Positions 9,059 through 17,361 of a stretch of 64,000 nt of DNA are shown one piece after another. The notes beneath the pieces were generated by a model. It saw only the letters and a program-made list of their open reading frames with translations. It made no database searches and was not told the origin of the DNA. A program made the position numbers and the translations under genes. The stretch's first letter is position 1. Each line of letters starts with the position of its first letter. The stretch covers positions 1,924,501-1,988,500 of the forward strand of contig NZ_CP044067.1 in the NCBI RefSeq assembly GCF_008693385.1, written 5' to 3'. This DNA is from Cupriavidus pauculus. GTDB taxonomy: Bacteria > Pseudomonadota > Gammaproteobacteria > Burkholderiales > Burkholderiaceae.

Positions 9059-9530
9059 GGTGCGGCACGAGCCCGCCCGCGGCGAGCATCTCGCGCAGGA
9101 AGTCGGGCACCGGCTCGCAGGCGACGGCGGTGCCGTCGGCAAGCCGTAGCGCGGCGCGATCGAGATCGAAAGTCACGTCGAGCCCGTCGGCCAGTGGTGC
9201 CGTATCGGGGCAGACGAGCACGGGCAGCCCGAGATTGAGCGCGTTGCGATAGAACAGCCCGGCGAAGGACGGCGCGATGACGGCCGCCACGCCGAGATGC
9301 CGCAGCGCCTGCGGCGCCTGCTCGCGGGACGAGCCCATGCCGAAGTTCGCGCCGCCGACCACCACGTCGCCGCGACGCACGCCGGCGGGAAACTCCGGCC
9401 GGAGGTTCTCGAGGCAATGCCGGGCGAGCGCGTCGATGCCGCCTTTCATATGCGCGCCCGGCGCCATGGCGTCGGTATCGACGTTGTCGCCAAAGCGCCA
9501 GATGCGGCCGGTGGATGTGCAAGGGGTCAT
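9033..9530 (-). CDS. Isopropylmalate dehydratase-like small subunit
   Basis: 165 residues from the ATG at 9530; a TTG nine bases upstream is also possible. The fold is the swivel domain of aconitase-superfamily hydro-lyases: FGDNVDTDAMAPG near the N-terminus, then GANFGMGSSREQAPQAL, the conserved GxxFGxGSSREHA-type loop that contacts substrate, and LFYRNALNLGLPVLVCP. It partners the large subunit encoded 40 bases upstream. LeuD of leucine synthesis is the nearest well-known member, but the clustering with a Bug receptor and GntR regulator, away from the leucine genes, suggests a catabolic hydroxy-acid substrate. Confidence 0.85.
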   Translation of the reverse strand: MTPCTSTGRIWRFGDNVDTDAMAPGAHMKGGIDALARHCLENLRPEFPAGVRRGDVVVGGANFGMGSSREQAPQALRHLGVAAVIAPSFAGLFYRNALNLGLPVLVCPDTAPLADGLDVTFDLDRAALRLADGTAVACEPVPDFLREMLAAGGLVPHLKARLGPQ

Positions 9531-9570
9531 GCGATGCAAATGGCGGTTGGCAAGGGTCGGCGGAAACCCG

Positions 9571-10857
9571 TCACGCGAGCAACGCGCGCGGATCGGTGAT
9601 GCGGCCCGTCACGGCCGTCGCCGCGACGGTGAGTGGCGATGCCAGCCATACCGCGCTGCCGGCATCGCCCATGCGTCCGGCAAAGTTGCGCGCCGTCGAG
9701 GCGATCGCGCGGCTGTTCTCGGGGAACCGCGTGGCGCCATAGCCCGCGCAGGCATTGCAGGCGTTTGGCAGCAGTTCGGCGCCGGCGTCGATCAGCGCGG
9801 CGAGCGTCCCTTCGTTGGCCGCCTGTTGCTGGTCGCGCAGCGAGGCCGGTGCCACGCGCAGCGACACGCCCTGGGCCACCCGGCGTCCGCGCAGTACGCG
9901 CGCGGCCATGCGCAGGTCCTCGAGCTTGGCGCCCGTGCAGGCGCCCAGATAGGCGATGTCGATCGGCGTGCCGGCCGCCATGTCGACGGCCGCGCTGTTG
10001 GCCGGCGAGTGCGGCGCCGCGACCTGGGGCGCGAGGCGCGAGGCATCGAAGCGATGATGCGCGAGCAGCGGCGCGTCATCGTCGCTGCGCCAGTGCGGGA
10101 GATCGAGCGCGGCAAGCCGTTCCGCATCGACGCCCGCCTGCGCGAGCCACGCGAGCGTCGTGGCGTCGGGCGCGATCAGCCCCGTCTGTGCGCCGAGCTC
10201 GGTGCTCATGTTCGTCAGCGTCATGCGTTCCTGCATCGGCAGCGCGGCCACGGCGTCGCCCGTGTACTCGATGGCCTCGTAGCGGCCGCCTGCAAGGCCG
10301 AGCTCCGCGCACAGGAACAGCATCATGTCTTTCGCGCAGACACCGTCCGCAAGCTGCCCATGCCACTCGAGGCGGATGGTCTGCGGCACGCGTAGCCAGA
10401 TCTCGCCCGTGGCCAGCACACCGGCCATCTCGGTGGCGCCGATGCCGAACATGTACGCGCCGAACGCGCCGCCGGTGGGACTATGGCTGTCCCCGCCGAC
10501 GATAAAGCGCCCGGGCAGCACGTGCCCGCGCTCGGGCAGCACGACATGGCAGATGCCCTCGCCGTCGATGAAATGCCGGAGCCCCGCCTCGCGGACCCAG
10601 TCGCGCGTGAAACGCACGATCTGCTCGGCCTCCGCGTCGCCGGCGGGCACGTAGTGGTCGGTCACCACGACGTACTTCTCGGGGTCCCACACCTTTGCGC
10701 CGAGTTCGCGCAGCATCGGTGCGACGCGTCGCGGTCCGCTGGAGTCGTGCGACATCGCGAGGTCGACCTTGCACATCACGACCGTCCCCGGCGTGGCATG
10801 CGGCACGCCGGCCGCGCGCGCGACGAGTTTCTGCGCGAGCGTGGCGGACCGTGTCAT
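9571..10857 (-). CDS. Isopropylmalate dehydratase/aconitase-like large subunit
   Basis: 428 residues, the usual length for the LeuC-type large subunit of a two-subunit 4Fe-4S hydro-lyase. Conserved parts: KVDLAMSHDSSGPRR, VVTDHYVPAGDAEAEQI (the His of VxxDH), GDSHSPTGGAFGAYMFGIGA, and cluster-ligand regions LGACTGAKLEDLRMA and PNACNACAGYG. The ligand regions differ from canonical LeuC (GSCTNS and CSMCL), which points to a divergent branch. Its ATG overlaps the stop of the upstream Bug gene by 4 bases (ATGA). It probably isomerises or dehydrates a hydroxy-acid brought in by the adjacent receptor; the substrate cannot be read from sequence. Confidence 0.85.
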   Translation of the reverse strand: MTRSATLAQKLVARAAGVPHATPGTVVMCKVDLAMSHDSSGPRRVAPMLRELGAKVWDPEKYVVVTDHYVPAGDAEAEQIVRFTRDWVREAGLRHFIDGEGICHVVLPERGHVLPGRFIVGGDSHSPTGGAFGAYMFGIGATEMAGVLATGEIWLRVPQTIRLEWHGQLADGVCAKDMMLFLCAELGLAGGRYEAIEYTGDAVAALPMQERMTLTNMSTELGAQTGLIAPDATTLAWLAQAGVDAERLAALDLPHWRSDDDAPLLAHHRFDASRLAPQVAAPHSPANSAAVDMAAGTPIDIAYLGACTGAKLEDLRMAARVLRGRRVAQGVSLRVAPASLRDQQQAANEGTLAALIDAGAELLPNACNACAGYGATRFPENSRAIASTARNFAGRMGDAGSAVWLASPLTVAATAVTGRITDPRALLA

Positions 10858-11840
10858 TCGGGTTGGGCTCCGGAGTAGCGGACCACGGTGGCCCAGCGCT
10901 TGACGTCCTGCCGCACGAAATTACCGAATGCTTCGGGCGGCATGGCCTGGGGCTGGGCGCCATCCGCCTCGAGGCGCTTGCGCACGTCGGGCGTGTCGAG
11001 GCCGTGGCGCGCCGCCTGATAGATCGCCTGCGTGAGTTCCGGCGGCAGGTTCGCGGGCCCGAACAGGCCGAACCACGCGCTCGACTCGAAGCCCTTGACG
11101 GTCGCACCGATCGGCTGCGCATTGGGGAACTGCGGCAACGGCGTGGGGCTCGTCACGCCGAGCACCTTCAGCCGTCCGGCCTTCACGTGCCCCGCCACGT
11201 TCAGCGTGCTCGCGAACATCAGATCGACCTGACCCGCGAGCAAGTCGGTGAGCGCTGGTGTCGTGCCCTTGTAGGGGATGTTCACGATGTACGTGCCCGT
11301 CATCATCTTGAACATGTCGCCGGCCAGATGGACGGACGACCCGACCGCCCCGATGCCGAAGTTCAGCTTGCCGGGTTCGCTGCGCGCCAGCCGGATCAGC
11401 TCGGGAATATTGTTGGCGGGCAGCCTGGGCGTGGCCACGAGCACGCTCGGGACGGTGGCCACGAGGGTGATCGGCGTGAAATCCTGAATCGGATCGAAGG
11501 GCAGCTTCTTGTAGAGCGTCGCGTTGATCGTATGGCTCGTGAAGCTCATCAGCAGCGTGGTGCCGTCGGCCGGACTCTTGGCGACGAGGTCCGCCGCGAT
11601 ATTGCCGCCGGCACCGGGACGGTTGTCGACGACGACCGGCTGGTCGAGCTCCCGCGACATCTCCTGCGCGATCGTGCGCGCCAGCGTGTCCGTCGTACCG
11701 CCGGCGGGCGCGCCCACGAGTATGCGGATGGGTTTGCCGCCTGCGACGGCCGCGTGCGCCGCCTGCGCGAGCGGCATCAGCGAGACCAGGGCAAGGCAGG
11801 CGAGACGGGGCGCCCAGGAGGCGGGACGAACGACTGGCAT
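10854..11840 (-). CDS. Bug-family periplasmic substrate-binding protein
   Basis: 328 residues with a Sec signal peptide (ends near LAQAAHA, residue 29). The mature start has the family hallmark PIRILVGAPAGGTTDTLAR, then DNRPGAGGNIAADLV and DGTTLLM, and a KLNFGIG stretch. Bug (TctC-like) proteins bind carboxylates in the periplasm. No tctA/tctB membrane genes are adjacent, which is normal for the many orphan Bug genes of this group. It lies between the GntR regulator and the large hydro-lyase subunit on the same strand, overlapping the latter by 4 bases, so the ligand is likely the hydro-lyase's substrate or a precursor. Confidence 0.9.
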   Translation of the reverse strand: MPVVRPASWAPRLACLALVSLMPLAQAAHAAVAGGKPIRILVGAPAGGTTDTLARTIAQEMSRELDQPVVVDNRPGAGGNIAADLVAKSPADGTTLLMSFTSHTINATLYKKLPFDPIQDFTPITLVATVPSVLVATPRLPANNIPELIRLARSEPGKLNFGIGAVGSSVHLAGDMFKMMTGTYIVNIPYKGTTPALTDLLAGQVDLMFASTLNVAGHVKAGRLKVLGVTSPTPLPQFPNAQPIGATVKGFESSAWFGLFGPANLPPELTQAIYQAARHGLDTPDVRKRLEADGAQPQAMPPEAFGNFVRQDVKRWATVVRYSGAQPE

Positions 11841-11926
11841 GACGAAGGCTCCTCGACAGCGATCAGGGAGTGCACAGTATCTCGCGCGAAACAGCGCCGG
11901 GAAAGACGTGGGCGCGTGCGCCCGTC

Positions 11927-12712
11927 CTAGTCGCGCAGTCCGGTACGCGCTTCGTTCTCGACCCAGACGTTGGCGCTGTCGCCGCCCATGGGCGACAACT
12001 CCATGCGGTACTCATAGCGATCGGGCCGATACTGTCCGAGCAGAAACTGCACGGGTCGGCCGGCCTTGTCCAGCACCACCCGGCGCACCGCGAGCAGCGC
12101 GCCGCCAACGGGCACGTCGAGCAGCGGGGCCACGACCACGTCGGCCAGGCGCGCGGTCAGCACCTGCGTGGCGCGCCCGAGTTCGACGCCGGTGTTCTGG
12201 ATCAGGCGAAGCATCGGCGTGGTCTCGAGATCCTTGCGGGTAATCGAGCGGCCGAGCTCCGCGGGAAGATACGCGGTGATATGGGACAGCGGGCGATTAC
12301 GGTAATGACGCACGCGCACGACCTTCACGACCGCATCGCCGACCTGCAGCTGCAGCGCTTCGGCGACGTCGGGGGTGGCGTGGACCTCGTCGATCGATAC
12401 CACCTTGACGGAGGTCTTCTCGCCCATGTCGATGATATGGCCGAGCAGGCTGCTCGTGGAACGTTCCTCGGCCGCCACCGCCGGCTTGACCGGATGCGGA
12501 TTCACGAACGTGCCGAGGCCGCGATGACGGCGGACCAGGCCTTCCTGTACGAGGCGATCGAACACGCGGCGCATCGTCACGCGCGAGGCGTGGAACTGCT
12601 TCGCGAGGTCGATTTCACCGGGCAGCGGACCCTGGCCGAATCGGCCTTCGACGATCTGCTGGCGGAGCACCACGTAAATCTGGTGATACAGGGGAACGAC
12701 GGCTTCACTCAT
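11927..12712 (-). CDS. GntR-family regulator, HutC/UTRA type
   Basis: 261 residues. The N-terminal winged helix shows PLYHQIYVVLRQQIVEG and RVTMRRVFDRLVQEGLVRRH with GLGTFV at its end, as in GntR proteins. The remainder (about 95-261) has the UTRA effector-domain pattern: VVKVVRVRHYRNRPLSHI, then a late PVQFLLGQYRPDRYEYRMEL, which is typical of the HutC branch. It is the first gene of the Bug/hydro-lyase unit on the same strand, 86 bases before the Bug gene, so it is the likely regulator of that unit, responding to a small molecule. Confidence 0.9.
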   Translation of the reverse strand: MSEAVVPLYHQIYVVLRQQIVEGRFGQGPLPGEIDLAKQFHASRVTMRRVFDRLVQEGLVRRHRGLGTFVNPHPVKPAVAAEERSTSSLLGHIIDMGEKTSVKVVSIDEVHATPDVAEALQLQVGDAVVKVVRVRHYRNRPLSHITAYLPAELGRSITRKDLETTPMLRLIQNTGVELGRATQVLTARLADVVVAPLLDVPVGGALLAVRRVVLDKAGRPVQFLLGQYRPDRYEYRMELSPMGGDSANVWVENEARTGLRD

Positions 12713-13338
12713 GGTATGCCTTGGCGATCAGCGCTGACATGTCCGAACGCCACTAATGTACTGTAAATCAGACATAGAGCCTAGCATGAATCTCGCGCGC
12801 CGTTCGGCTCGCCGTGCAGGCCCGCTCGCGTTTCTGTTGCAACGTCGCATCGGCCGGATTTCCATATCGGCGCGCTGGCTGCGTTCGATATATCTGCATG
12901 CGCGCCGTTCGTCAAAGCAGACATCGATGCGTTCGCCAGCACACCGCCGCCCTCGCTGTTTCACTGCCGAAACCGCGTCAGGGGCTGCGGGCTTTCCCCT
13001 AAGCCTTCCGCTAAATCCTTGAATAAACGGCCTTTTCGCGGAATTGCGGCGAGAGGCCTACGGGTCTGGGCAAAAGCGCTGTCACAGCGGTGTGACATGT
13101 CTAGTGCGGTTCACAGGACCGTGGCGTGCGAAGGCGAGGAAATTCCGGTGTCCGAAGCGGGTGTGACCACTCGGTACGTCTTGTATTTCAAGGCATTACA
13201 AGCGTGTTAGCGAGCGCTGGCATTGATTATGCGCAAGTGGAGGCTGGTTTGGCGTCTTGCCGGACCGGAACCTTCAGCCATCGTTCTCGAGAGCGCTGCT
13301 GGAGCTGAGCCGCTGAACAAACTTCCTGGGAGCATCGT
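12713..13338. other. Divergent intergenic region upstream of the exported-protein locus
   Basis: About 625 bases between the GntR gene (minus) and the 506-residue exported protein (plus). A CTTGTA-N11-TACAAG inverted repeat lies at 13180-13202, about 140 bases before the plus-strand ATG, and could be an operator. Short open frames in the gap lack ribosome sites. The length would allow a long 5' leader for the exported-protein operon. Confidence 0.5.
13180..13202. promoter_or_regulatory. CTTGTA-N11-TACAAG inverted repeat
   Basis: Perfect 6-base inverted repeat with an 11-base spacer, upstream of the exported Gly-rich protein gene. A candidate regulator site; nothing identifies the regulator. 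Confidence 0.3.
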
Positions 13339-14859
13339 ATGAAAAAGACATTAATCGCGTCGGCGATCGCACTGACCTTCATTGGAGGTCAAGCCCTCGC
13401 GCAGTCGAACAGAAACGATTCGGGCGACGGCAACAATACGCAGACTGCAACGGACAGCAGCACGCACACGAGCACCAGGACGAACACCAACACCGAGACG
13501 AAGAGCTACTCCAACACCGAGACGAAGTCCAATACCGAAACCAAGACCAACACGGTGATGCTGACGTCCAACAAGACGAGCACCAGCACCCGTAACACCA
13601 CCACCAACCGCGCGAACCTCGACGTCGATGGCTTCGGCACCGCCGCAGCCGCGAACGGCAGCACCGCGACCGCGAACTTCAGCAACGCGTTCAACTCGAG
13701 CAAGGCGATCGCGCTGTCCAAGCTGAGCGGCACGGTGACCGGCAACTCCGTCAGCAACATTGGCAACTATGCCACCAACAGCGGCAATGCCAACGGCGCC
13801 ACGGGCGGCGCGGGCGGCCGCGGCTACGGCGGCACGGGCAATGGCGGGTCCGGCGGCAACGGCGGCAACGGTGGCGCCAGCGGCAACGGCGGTGCCGGCG
13901 GCAATGGCGGCTCGGCGACCAACGGCAGCGCCACTGCCGGCGGCGTGACCAACGGCAGCGCAACGGCCGGTATCGGTGGTGACGGCGGCCGCGCCAGCGG
14001 TTATGGCGGCGACGGCGGCAACGCTTCGTCGCGCGGCGGCAGCGCCCTGACGGCGAGCCTCGGCGCTGGCGGCAATGGTGGCCGGTCCAGCAGCAGCGGC
14101 GGCAGCAGCGGCTCCGGCGCAGCCGGTGGCGACGGCGGCCGCGGTGGCTACGCAGCGGGCCTGGGCGGCAGCGCCCTCGGCGCGAGCGGTGCCCTCGGCG
14201 GCCTGAGCGCGGCCGGCGGCAGCCGTGGCAGCGAACGTGGCGATGGCGCTGGCGGTACCACCTCGACCACCGCGGGCGCGGGCGGTGCCGGTACGACCGG
14301 TGCCACCACGGCCATGGCGGGCGCGGGCACGGGCACGGGCGGCGCGGGCGGTGCGGGCGCAAGCGGCACGGCCACTTCGACCGGCGGCGCGGCCACGAGC
14401 ACCGGCGGTGCTGGCGGCGCGGCGACCTCGACTGCCGGGGCTGCAACGGCTGGCGCGGCCACGGCAACGGGCGGCGCGGGCGGCGCGCAAACGAGCGTGG
14501 CGGGCGCGGGCGGTGCTGGCGGTGCGGCGACCAACGGCAGCGCAACGTCGATGGCCTCGAACGGTAGCGCCACGGCCGGCAACGGCGCGGTGGGCGCAAC
14601 GTCGGGTGCCGGCGGCGCTGGCGCCGCGGGTGGCACGGGCATGGGCGGTACGGGCGGCGCCGGCAACGGTGCGGTCGGTGGCGCTGGCGGCAACGGCGGC
14701 TACAACATGGTCGATGCCGGCTCGTTCAACATGTCCAACGCCATGACCAGTGTCGGTCAATCGGCGGCGGGCATCATGATCGCCAACCAGAACAGCGGTA
14801 TCTCTTCGCTGGTGCAACAAAGCGTCAACGTGCAGGCCAACCTGTCGGTCGGCCGCTGA
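13339..14859 (+). CDS. Exported Gly/Ala-rich low-complexity protein, putative amyloid-type substrate
   Basis: 506 residues. A clean Sec signal peptide (MKKTLIASAIALTFIGGQALA) is followed by a polar Thr/Asn/Ser tract with NTETKS-type repeats (about 22-85), a short distinctive block (NAFNSSKAIALSKLSGTV, about 115-132), then some 320 residues built almost only of Gly, Ala, Asn, Ser and Thr in GGxGG/GNGG/GSAT motifs, and a conserved-looking C-terminal part (about 460-506) containing GIMIANQNSGISSLVQQSVN. No Cys and almost no charge in the long middle. It looks like an extracellular fibre or biofilm matrix protein. It heads a five-gene set whose other members are two exported proteins, a C39 peptidase and an outer-membrane barrel, as in the Pseudomonas Fap amyloid operon. 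GGGAG lies 8 bases before the ATG. Confidence 0.75.
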   Translation: MKKTLIASAIALTFIGGQALAQSNRNDSGDGNNTQTATDSSTHTSTRTNTNTETKSYSNTETKSNTETKTNTVMLTSNKTSTSTRNTTTNRANLDVDGFGTAAAANGSTATANFSNAFNSSKAIALSKLSGTVTGNSVSNIGNYATNSGNANGATGGAGGRGYGGTGNGGSGGNGGNGGASGNGGAGGNGGSATNGSATAGGVTNGSATAGIGGDGGRASGYGGDGGNASSRGGSALTASLGAGGNGGRSSSSGGSSGSGAAGGDGGRGGYAAGLGGSALGASGALGGLSAAGGSRGSERGDGAGGTTSTTAGAGGAGTTGATTAMAGAGTGTGGAGGAGASGTATSTGGAATSTGGAGGAATSTAGAATAGAATATGGAGGAQTSVAGAGGAGGAATNGSATSMASNGSATAGNGAVGATSGAGGAGAAGGTGMGGTGGAGNGAVGGAGGNGGYNMVDAGSFNMSNAMTSVGQSAAGIMIANQNSGISSLVQQSVNVQANLSVGR

Positions 14860-14935
14860 TGCGGGACGGCATCGACCGGGCCGCGTCCTCGCGGGCGCTT
14901 CCGGCCGGTGCCGCCGCGACAAGCGTACGACTGGG

Positions 14936-14970
14936 CCGTCACGCCGCGTGTTCGCTCGCGCGCGTGACGG
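14936..14970 (+). terminator. 9-bp hairpin between the Gly-rich protein gene and the next gene
   Basis: CCGTCACGC and its exact complement flank a 17-base loop in the 189-base gap after the 506-residue gene. There is no strong T tract. It could be a partial terminator or a 3'-end stabiliser giving more of the first product than of the downstream ones. Confidence 0.5.
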
Positions 14971-15048
14971 TTAGGCTCGGAGAAGCCTGACCGTTCCATC
15001 GCACAAGGTCCCGACGGGCCCGCGCGCGGGGAATCAAGGAGACGCACC

Positions 15049-15444
15049 ATGCGAGCGCATCGCTTTGCCGTCATCACCGTGACGGCCCTGCTGGCCTGGC
15101 CAGCGCTGCATGCCACTGCCGGTCCGCCGGACGAGGTGGCATCCGCATCGGTATCGACATCGGCTACCGAATCCGTCAACCGGCCCAATCCTTTCGCCGC
15201 GTCCGCGCGGGCGGTGTCGAGCGAGAAGCTCGAGGGCGTGCGGGGCGGCGCTGAAACCGTGGTCAACGACATGAAGCTGCACGGCACCGTTGCCGATAAC
15301 GCCGCGATCAACGTCAGGTCGGGCAGCAACGCGATTGCCGACGGTTCGTTCGCCAATTCCGCGGGTCTGCCGACCGTGATCCAGAACACGGGGTCCAACG
15401 TGCTGATCCAGAACGCAACGATTCTCAACGTCCAGTTCAAATGA
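15049..15444 (+). CDS. Small exported protein with double-glycine motif
   Basis: 131 residues. Sec signal peptide about 1-24. Then a spacer and KLEGVRGG (GG at 66-67), which fits the double-glycine processing pattern of C39 peptidases: hydrophobic at -7 (Leu) and -4 (Val), Gly at -2 and -1. The part after GG is short, polar and beta-prone, and ends LPTVIQNTGSNVLIQNATIL plus five residues. The IQNT...IQN pattern also ends the protein encoded at 16175-17290. AAGGAG lies before the ATG; the last bases overlap the start of the C39 peptidase gene (ATGA), so the two are translationally coupled. Function inferred only from context: a minor, co-exported or nucleating component. Confidence 0.7.
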   Translation: MRAHRFAVITVTALLAWPALHATAGPPDEVASASVSTSATESVNRPNPFAASARAVSSEKLEGVRGGAETVVNDMKLHGTVADNAAINVRSGSNAIADGSFANSAGLPTVIQNTGSNVLIQNATILNVQFK

Positions 15445-16163
15445 AGACGCGCGCGCGCCGTATGCTGTGGCTCGCGGCTTCGGCCGCCGCCATCGTGGGA
15501 TCGTTCGCCGCCGCACCGCTCGCCTCCGTGGCGCGCGCCGATACGATCCAGCTTCCCGGCCAGAACGGCAACGTTTATACGGTGCCCGTGACGAGCCTGC
15601 GCGAGGCGCGCTTCCGCACAACCGTCAAGCAGCAGTTCGACTTCAGCTGCGGCTCGGCTGCCGTGGCCACGCTGCTCACCTATCAGTACGGCTATCCCGT
15701 GACCGAGCAGGTCGTGTTCGCCAACATGTACGTCAATGGCGACCAGGCGAAGATTCGCGCCGAGGGATTCTCGCTGCTCGACATGAAGCGTTTTCTCGAA
15801 TCGCGCGGCTTTCTGGCGGATGGCTATGAGGTGCCGCTGTCCAAGCTCGAGGAAACGCAGGTCCCGGCGATCGTACTGATCGTCGAGAACGGCTATCACC
15901 ATTTCGTGGTGGTGAAGGGAGTCAAAGGCAATCGCGTGCTGATCGGAGATCCGGCACGCGGCACGCGCGCGCTCGAGCGTGAGCACTTCGAACGGATCTG
16001 GGACAGCAACCTGCTGTTCGTGATCCACAACCGCACCGAGAACGCCCGCTTCAATCTCGCGGCCGACTGGCGTGTTGCGCCAACAGGTCCATACTCAATG
16101 GGAGTCAACCGCGACAGTCTGTTCTTCACCGTCATGCCCAAGCATGGCGCCAGCGATTTCTGA
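15441..16163 (+). CDS. Exported C39-family cysteine peptidase (FapD-like)
   Basis: 240 residues. An N-terminal signal peptide (about 1-33, ending ASVARA) directs it out of the cytoplasm. The C39 fold is evident: QQFDFSCGSAAVATLL holds the oxyanion Gln and the catalytic Cys (about 70), GYHHFVVVKGV holds the His (about 153-154), and VLIGDPARG the Asp (about 170). There is no ABC-transporter part, unlike bacteriocin exporters; stand-alone C39 proteins of this kind accompany FapF-like barrels in Fap amyloid operons. It starts within the stop codon of the small exported gene and ends 11 bases before the next one. A likely job is cutting the two neighbouring exported proteins after their RGG motifs. 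Confidence 0.85.
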   Translation: MKTRARRMLWLAASAAAIVGSFAAAPLASVARADTIQLPGQNGNVYTVPVTSLREARFRTTVKQQFDFSCGSAAVATLLTYQYGYPVTEQVVFANMYVNGDQAKIRAEGFSLLDMKRFLESRGFLADGYEVPLSKLEETQVPAIVLIVENGYHHFVVVKGVKGNRVLIGDPARGTRALEREHFERIWDSNLLFVIHNRTENARFNLAADWRVAPTGPYSMGVNRDSLFFTVMPKHGASDF

Positions 16164-16174
16164 GGAACATCATC

Positions 16175-17290
16175 ATGGTTCAGACAACCGCATCACACGC
16201 GCCTCGCCGCGCGGCGGTTCCGGCCGCGGCGGCAATGCTGCTTGGCGCGGGACTCGCCTGTGCCGGCCAGGCGCAGGCGAGCATCGGCGGGACGGAGACC
16301 GTCAACCCCGACCTTGCCGCGACGCCAGCGTCGATCAGCACGGGCCTGGCCGAAGAGGCCGTCGCCGCGCCCATCGACGTCGCCGTCCCTGTTCCGATGG
16401 CATTGGCCGAGCCGTTGCCGTCCACAGCCGCCGTTCCCCCTGCCGTGCCCGCCATCGCCCGTGCCGACGCACTCGCGCTGCTTGCCGCCGTGGCCGCGGA
16501 ACCGCCGGCCCCACCCGTCGCGCGCCGCGCGCGGGACGAAATGGCCAAGGCCATGGACCTCGCCGAGCGCGAACCCGCGCGCGTGGCCCACGCGCGGAAC
16601 GACATGGCCAAATGGAAACCGGTTGCGCACGCAAAGCTCGACGAGGCGCGCGGCGGCTTCGATGTCGGCGGCCTGCAGGTCGGCTTCGGTATCGATCGCG
16701 CGGTCTACGTCAATGGCTCGCTTGCCGTGGCCACCAGCATTTCGATTCCTGACGTGAGCCGCATCACCGCGGCGCAGGCCGCGCAGCTGCAACAGGCGCT
16801 TGGCGGTGTCGCCGCCGCCGTCGCCCAGGCCAACACGGCGGCCAACAGCGCGGTTGCCGCGGCAAACGCGGCTGCTGCCGATGCACGGGCACAGGCAGGA
16901 CAAGCTGGCGCCGCCGCGCAGGCGACCGCCGCGGGCGCCGTGGCCGCCGCCACCGGCGCGGCGGGCAGCAGCGCGTCGGCGAGCAGCGGTCCCGCGACGG
17001 GCGCGTCCGCCTCGGCGACCGGCGCGAGCGGGCTGCCGACGAGCATCGTGGCTACCGCCACGGGCACGGTGGCGACGAACGGATTGTCGAACGTCGTGCA
17101 GAACGGCACGGGCAATACCGCGAACATAGGTGCGATGGCGAACATGCCAGCGACCGTCATCCAGAATACGCTCAACAACCAAAGCATCCAGAGCCTGATG
17201 ACGATCAGCGCGAGCGTGAACACGCTCGCCGCATTCCGGGCGCAAGTCGCCAACACAGCCTTGAACAGCGTGATTCAGCGCATGAGGTAA
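16175..17290 (+). CDS. Exported Ala-rich protein with double-glycine motif
   Basis: 371 residues. The N-terminus has a Tat-or-Sec-like signal region (about 1-35, ending CAGQAQA). Residues 40-150 are Ala/Pro-rich. KLDEARGG at about 154-161 repeats the double-glycine pattern seen in the 131-residue neighbour (KLEGVRGG), followed by FDVGGLQVGFGIDRAVYVNG, a beta-type stretch. A helical Ala/Gln segment (about 185-260) and a Gly/Ser/Ala segment follow, then a C-terminus with ATVIQNTLNNQSIQSLMTIS. GAGGAA precedes the ATG. It sits between the C39 peptidase and the outer-membrane barrel and may be a co-exported fibre component comparable in position to FapE. No family name is certain. Confidence 0.7.
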   Translation: MVQTTASHAPRRAAVPAAAAMLLGAGLACAGQAQASIGGTETVNPDLAATPASISTGLAEEAVAAPIDVAVPVPMALAEPLPSTAAVPPAVPAIARADALALLAAVAAEPPAPPVARRARDEMAKAMDLAEREPARVAHARNDMAKWKPVAHAKLDEARGGFDVGGLQVGFGIDRAVYVNGSLAVATSISIPDVSRITAAQAAQLQQALGGVAAAVAQANTAANSAVAAANAAAADARAQAGQAGAAAQATAAGAVAAATGAAGSSASASSGPATGASASATGASGLPTSIVATATGTVATNGLSNVVQNGTGNTANIGAMANMPATVIQNTLNNQSIQSLMTISASVNTLAAFRAQVANTALNSVIQRMR

Positions 17291-17361
17291 GCGCCCAGTC
17301 GATACAGGCAATCAGGTAGCGGGCTCCTGCAAATCAGCCCGTCCCGGGGGAGGGAGACGTC

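Noticed and set aside
13019..13308. Small genes upstream of the Gly-rich protein
   Set aside because: Two short frames exist but lack ribosome sites and any recognisable pattern; the region is better read as a promoter/leader.
13351..14922. Antisense frame of about 520 codons over the Gly-rich protein gene
   Set aside because: Complement of GGC/GCC repeats gives an Ala/Arg-rich frame. The sense product has a clean signal peptide and ribosome site.
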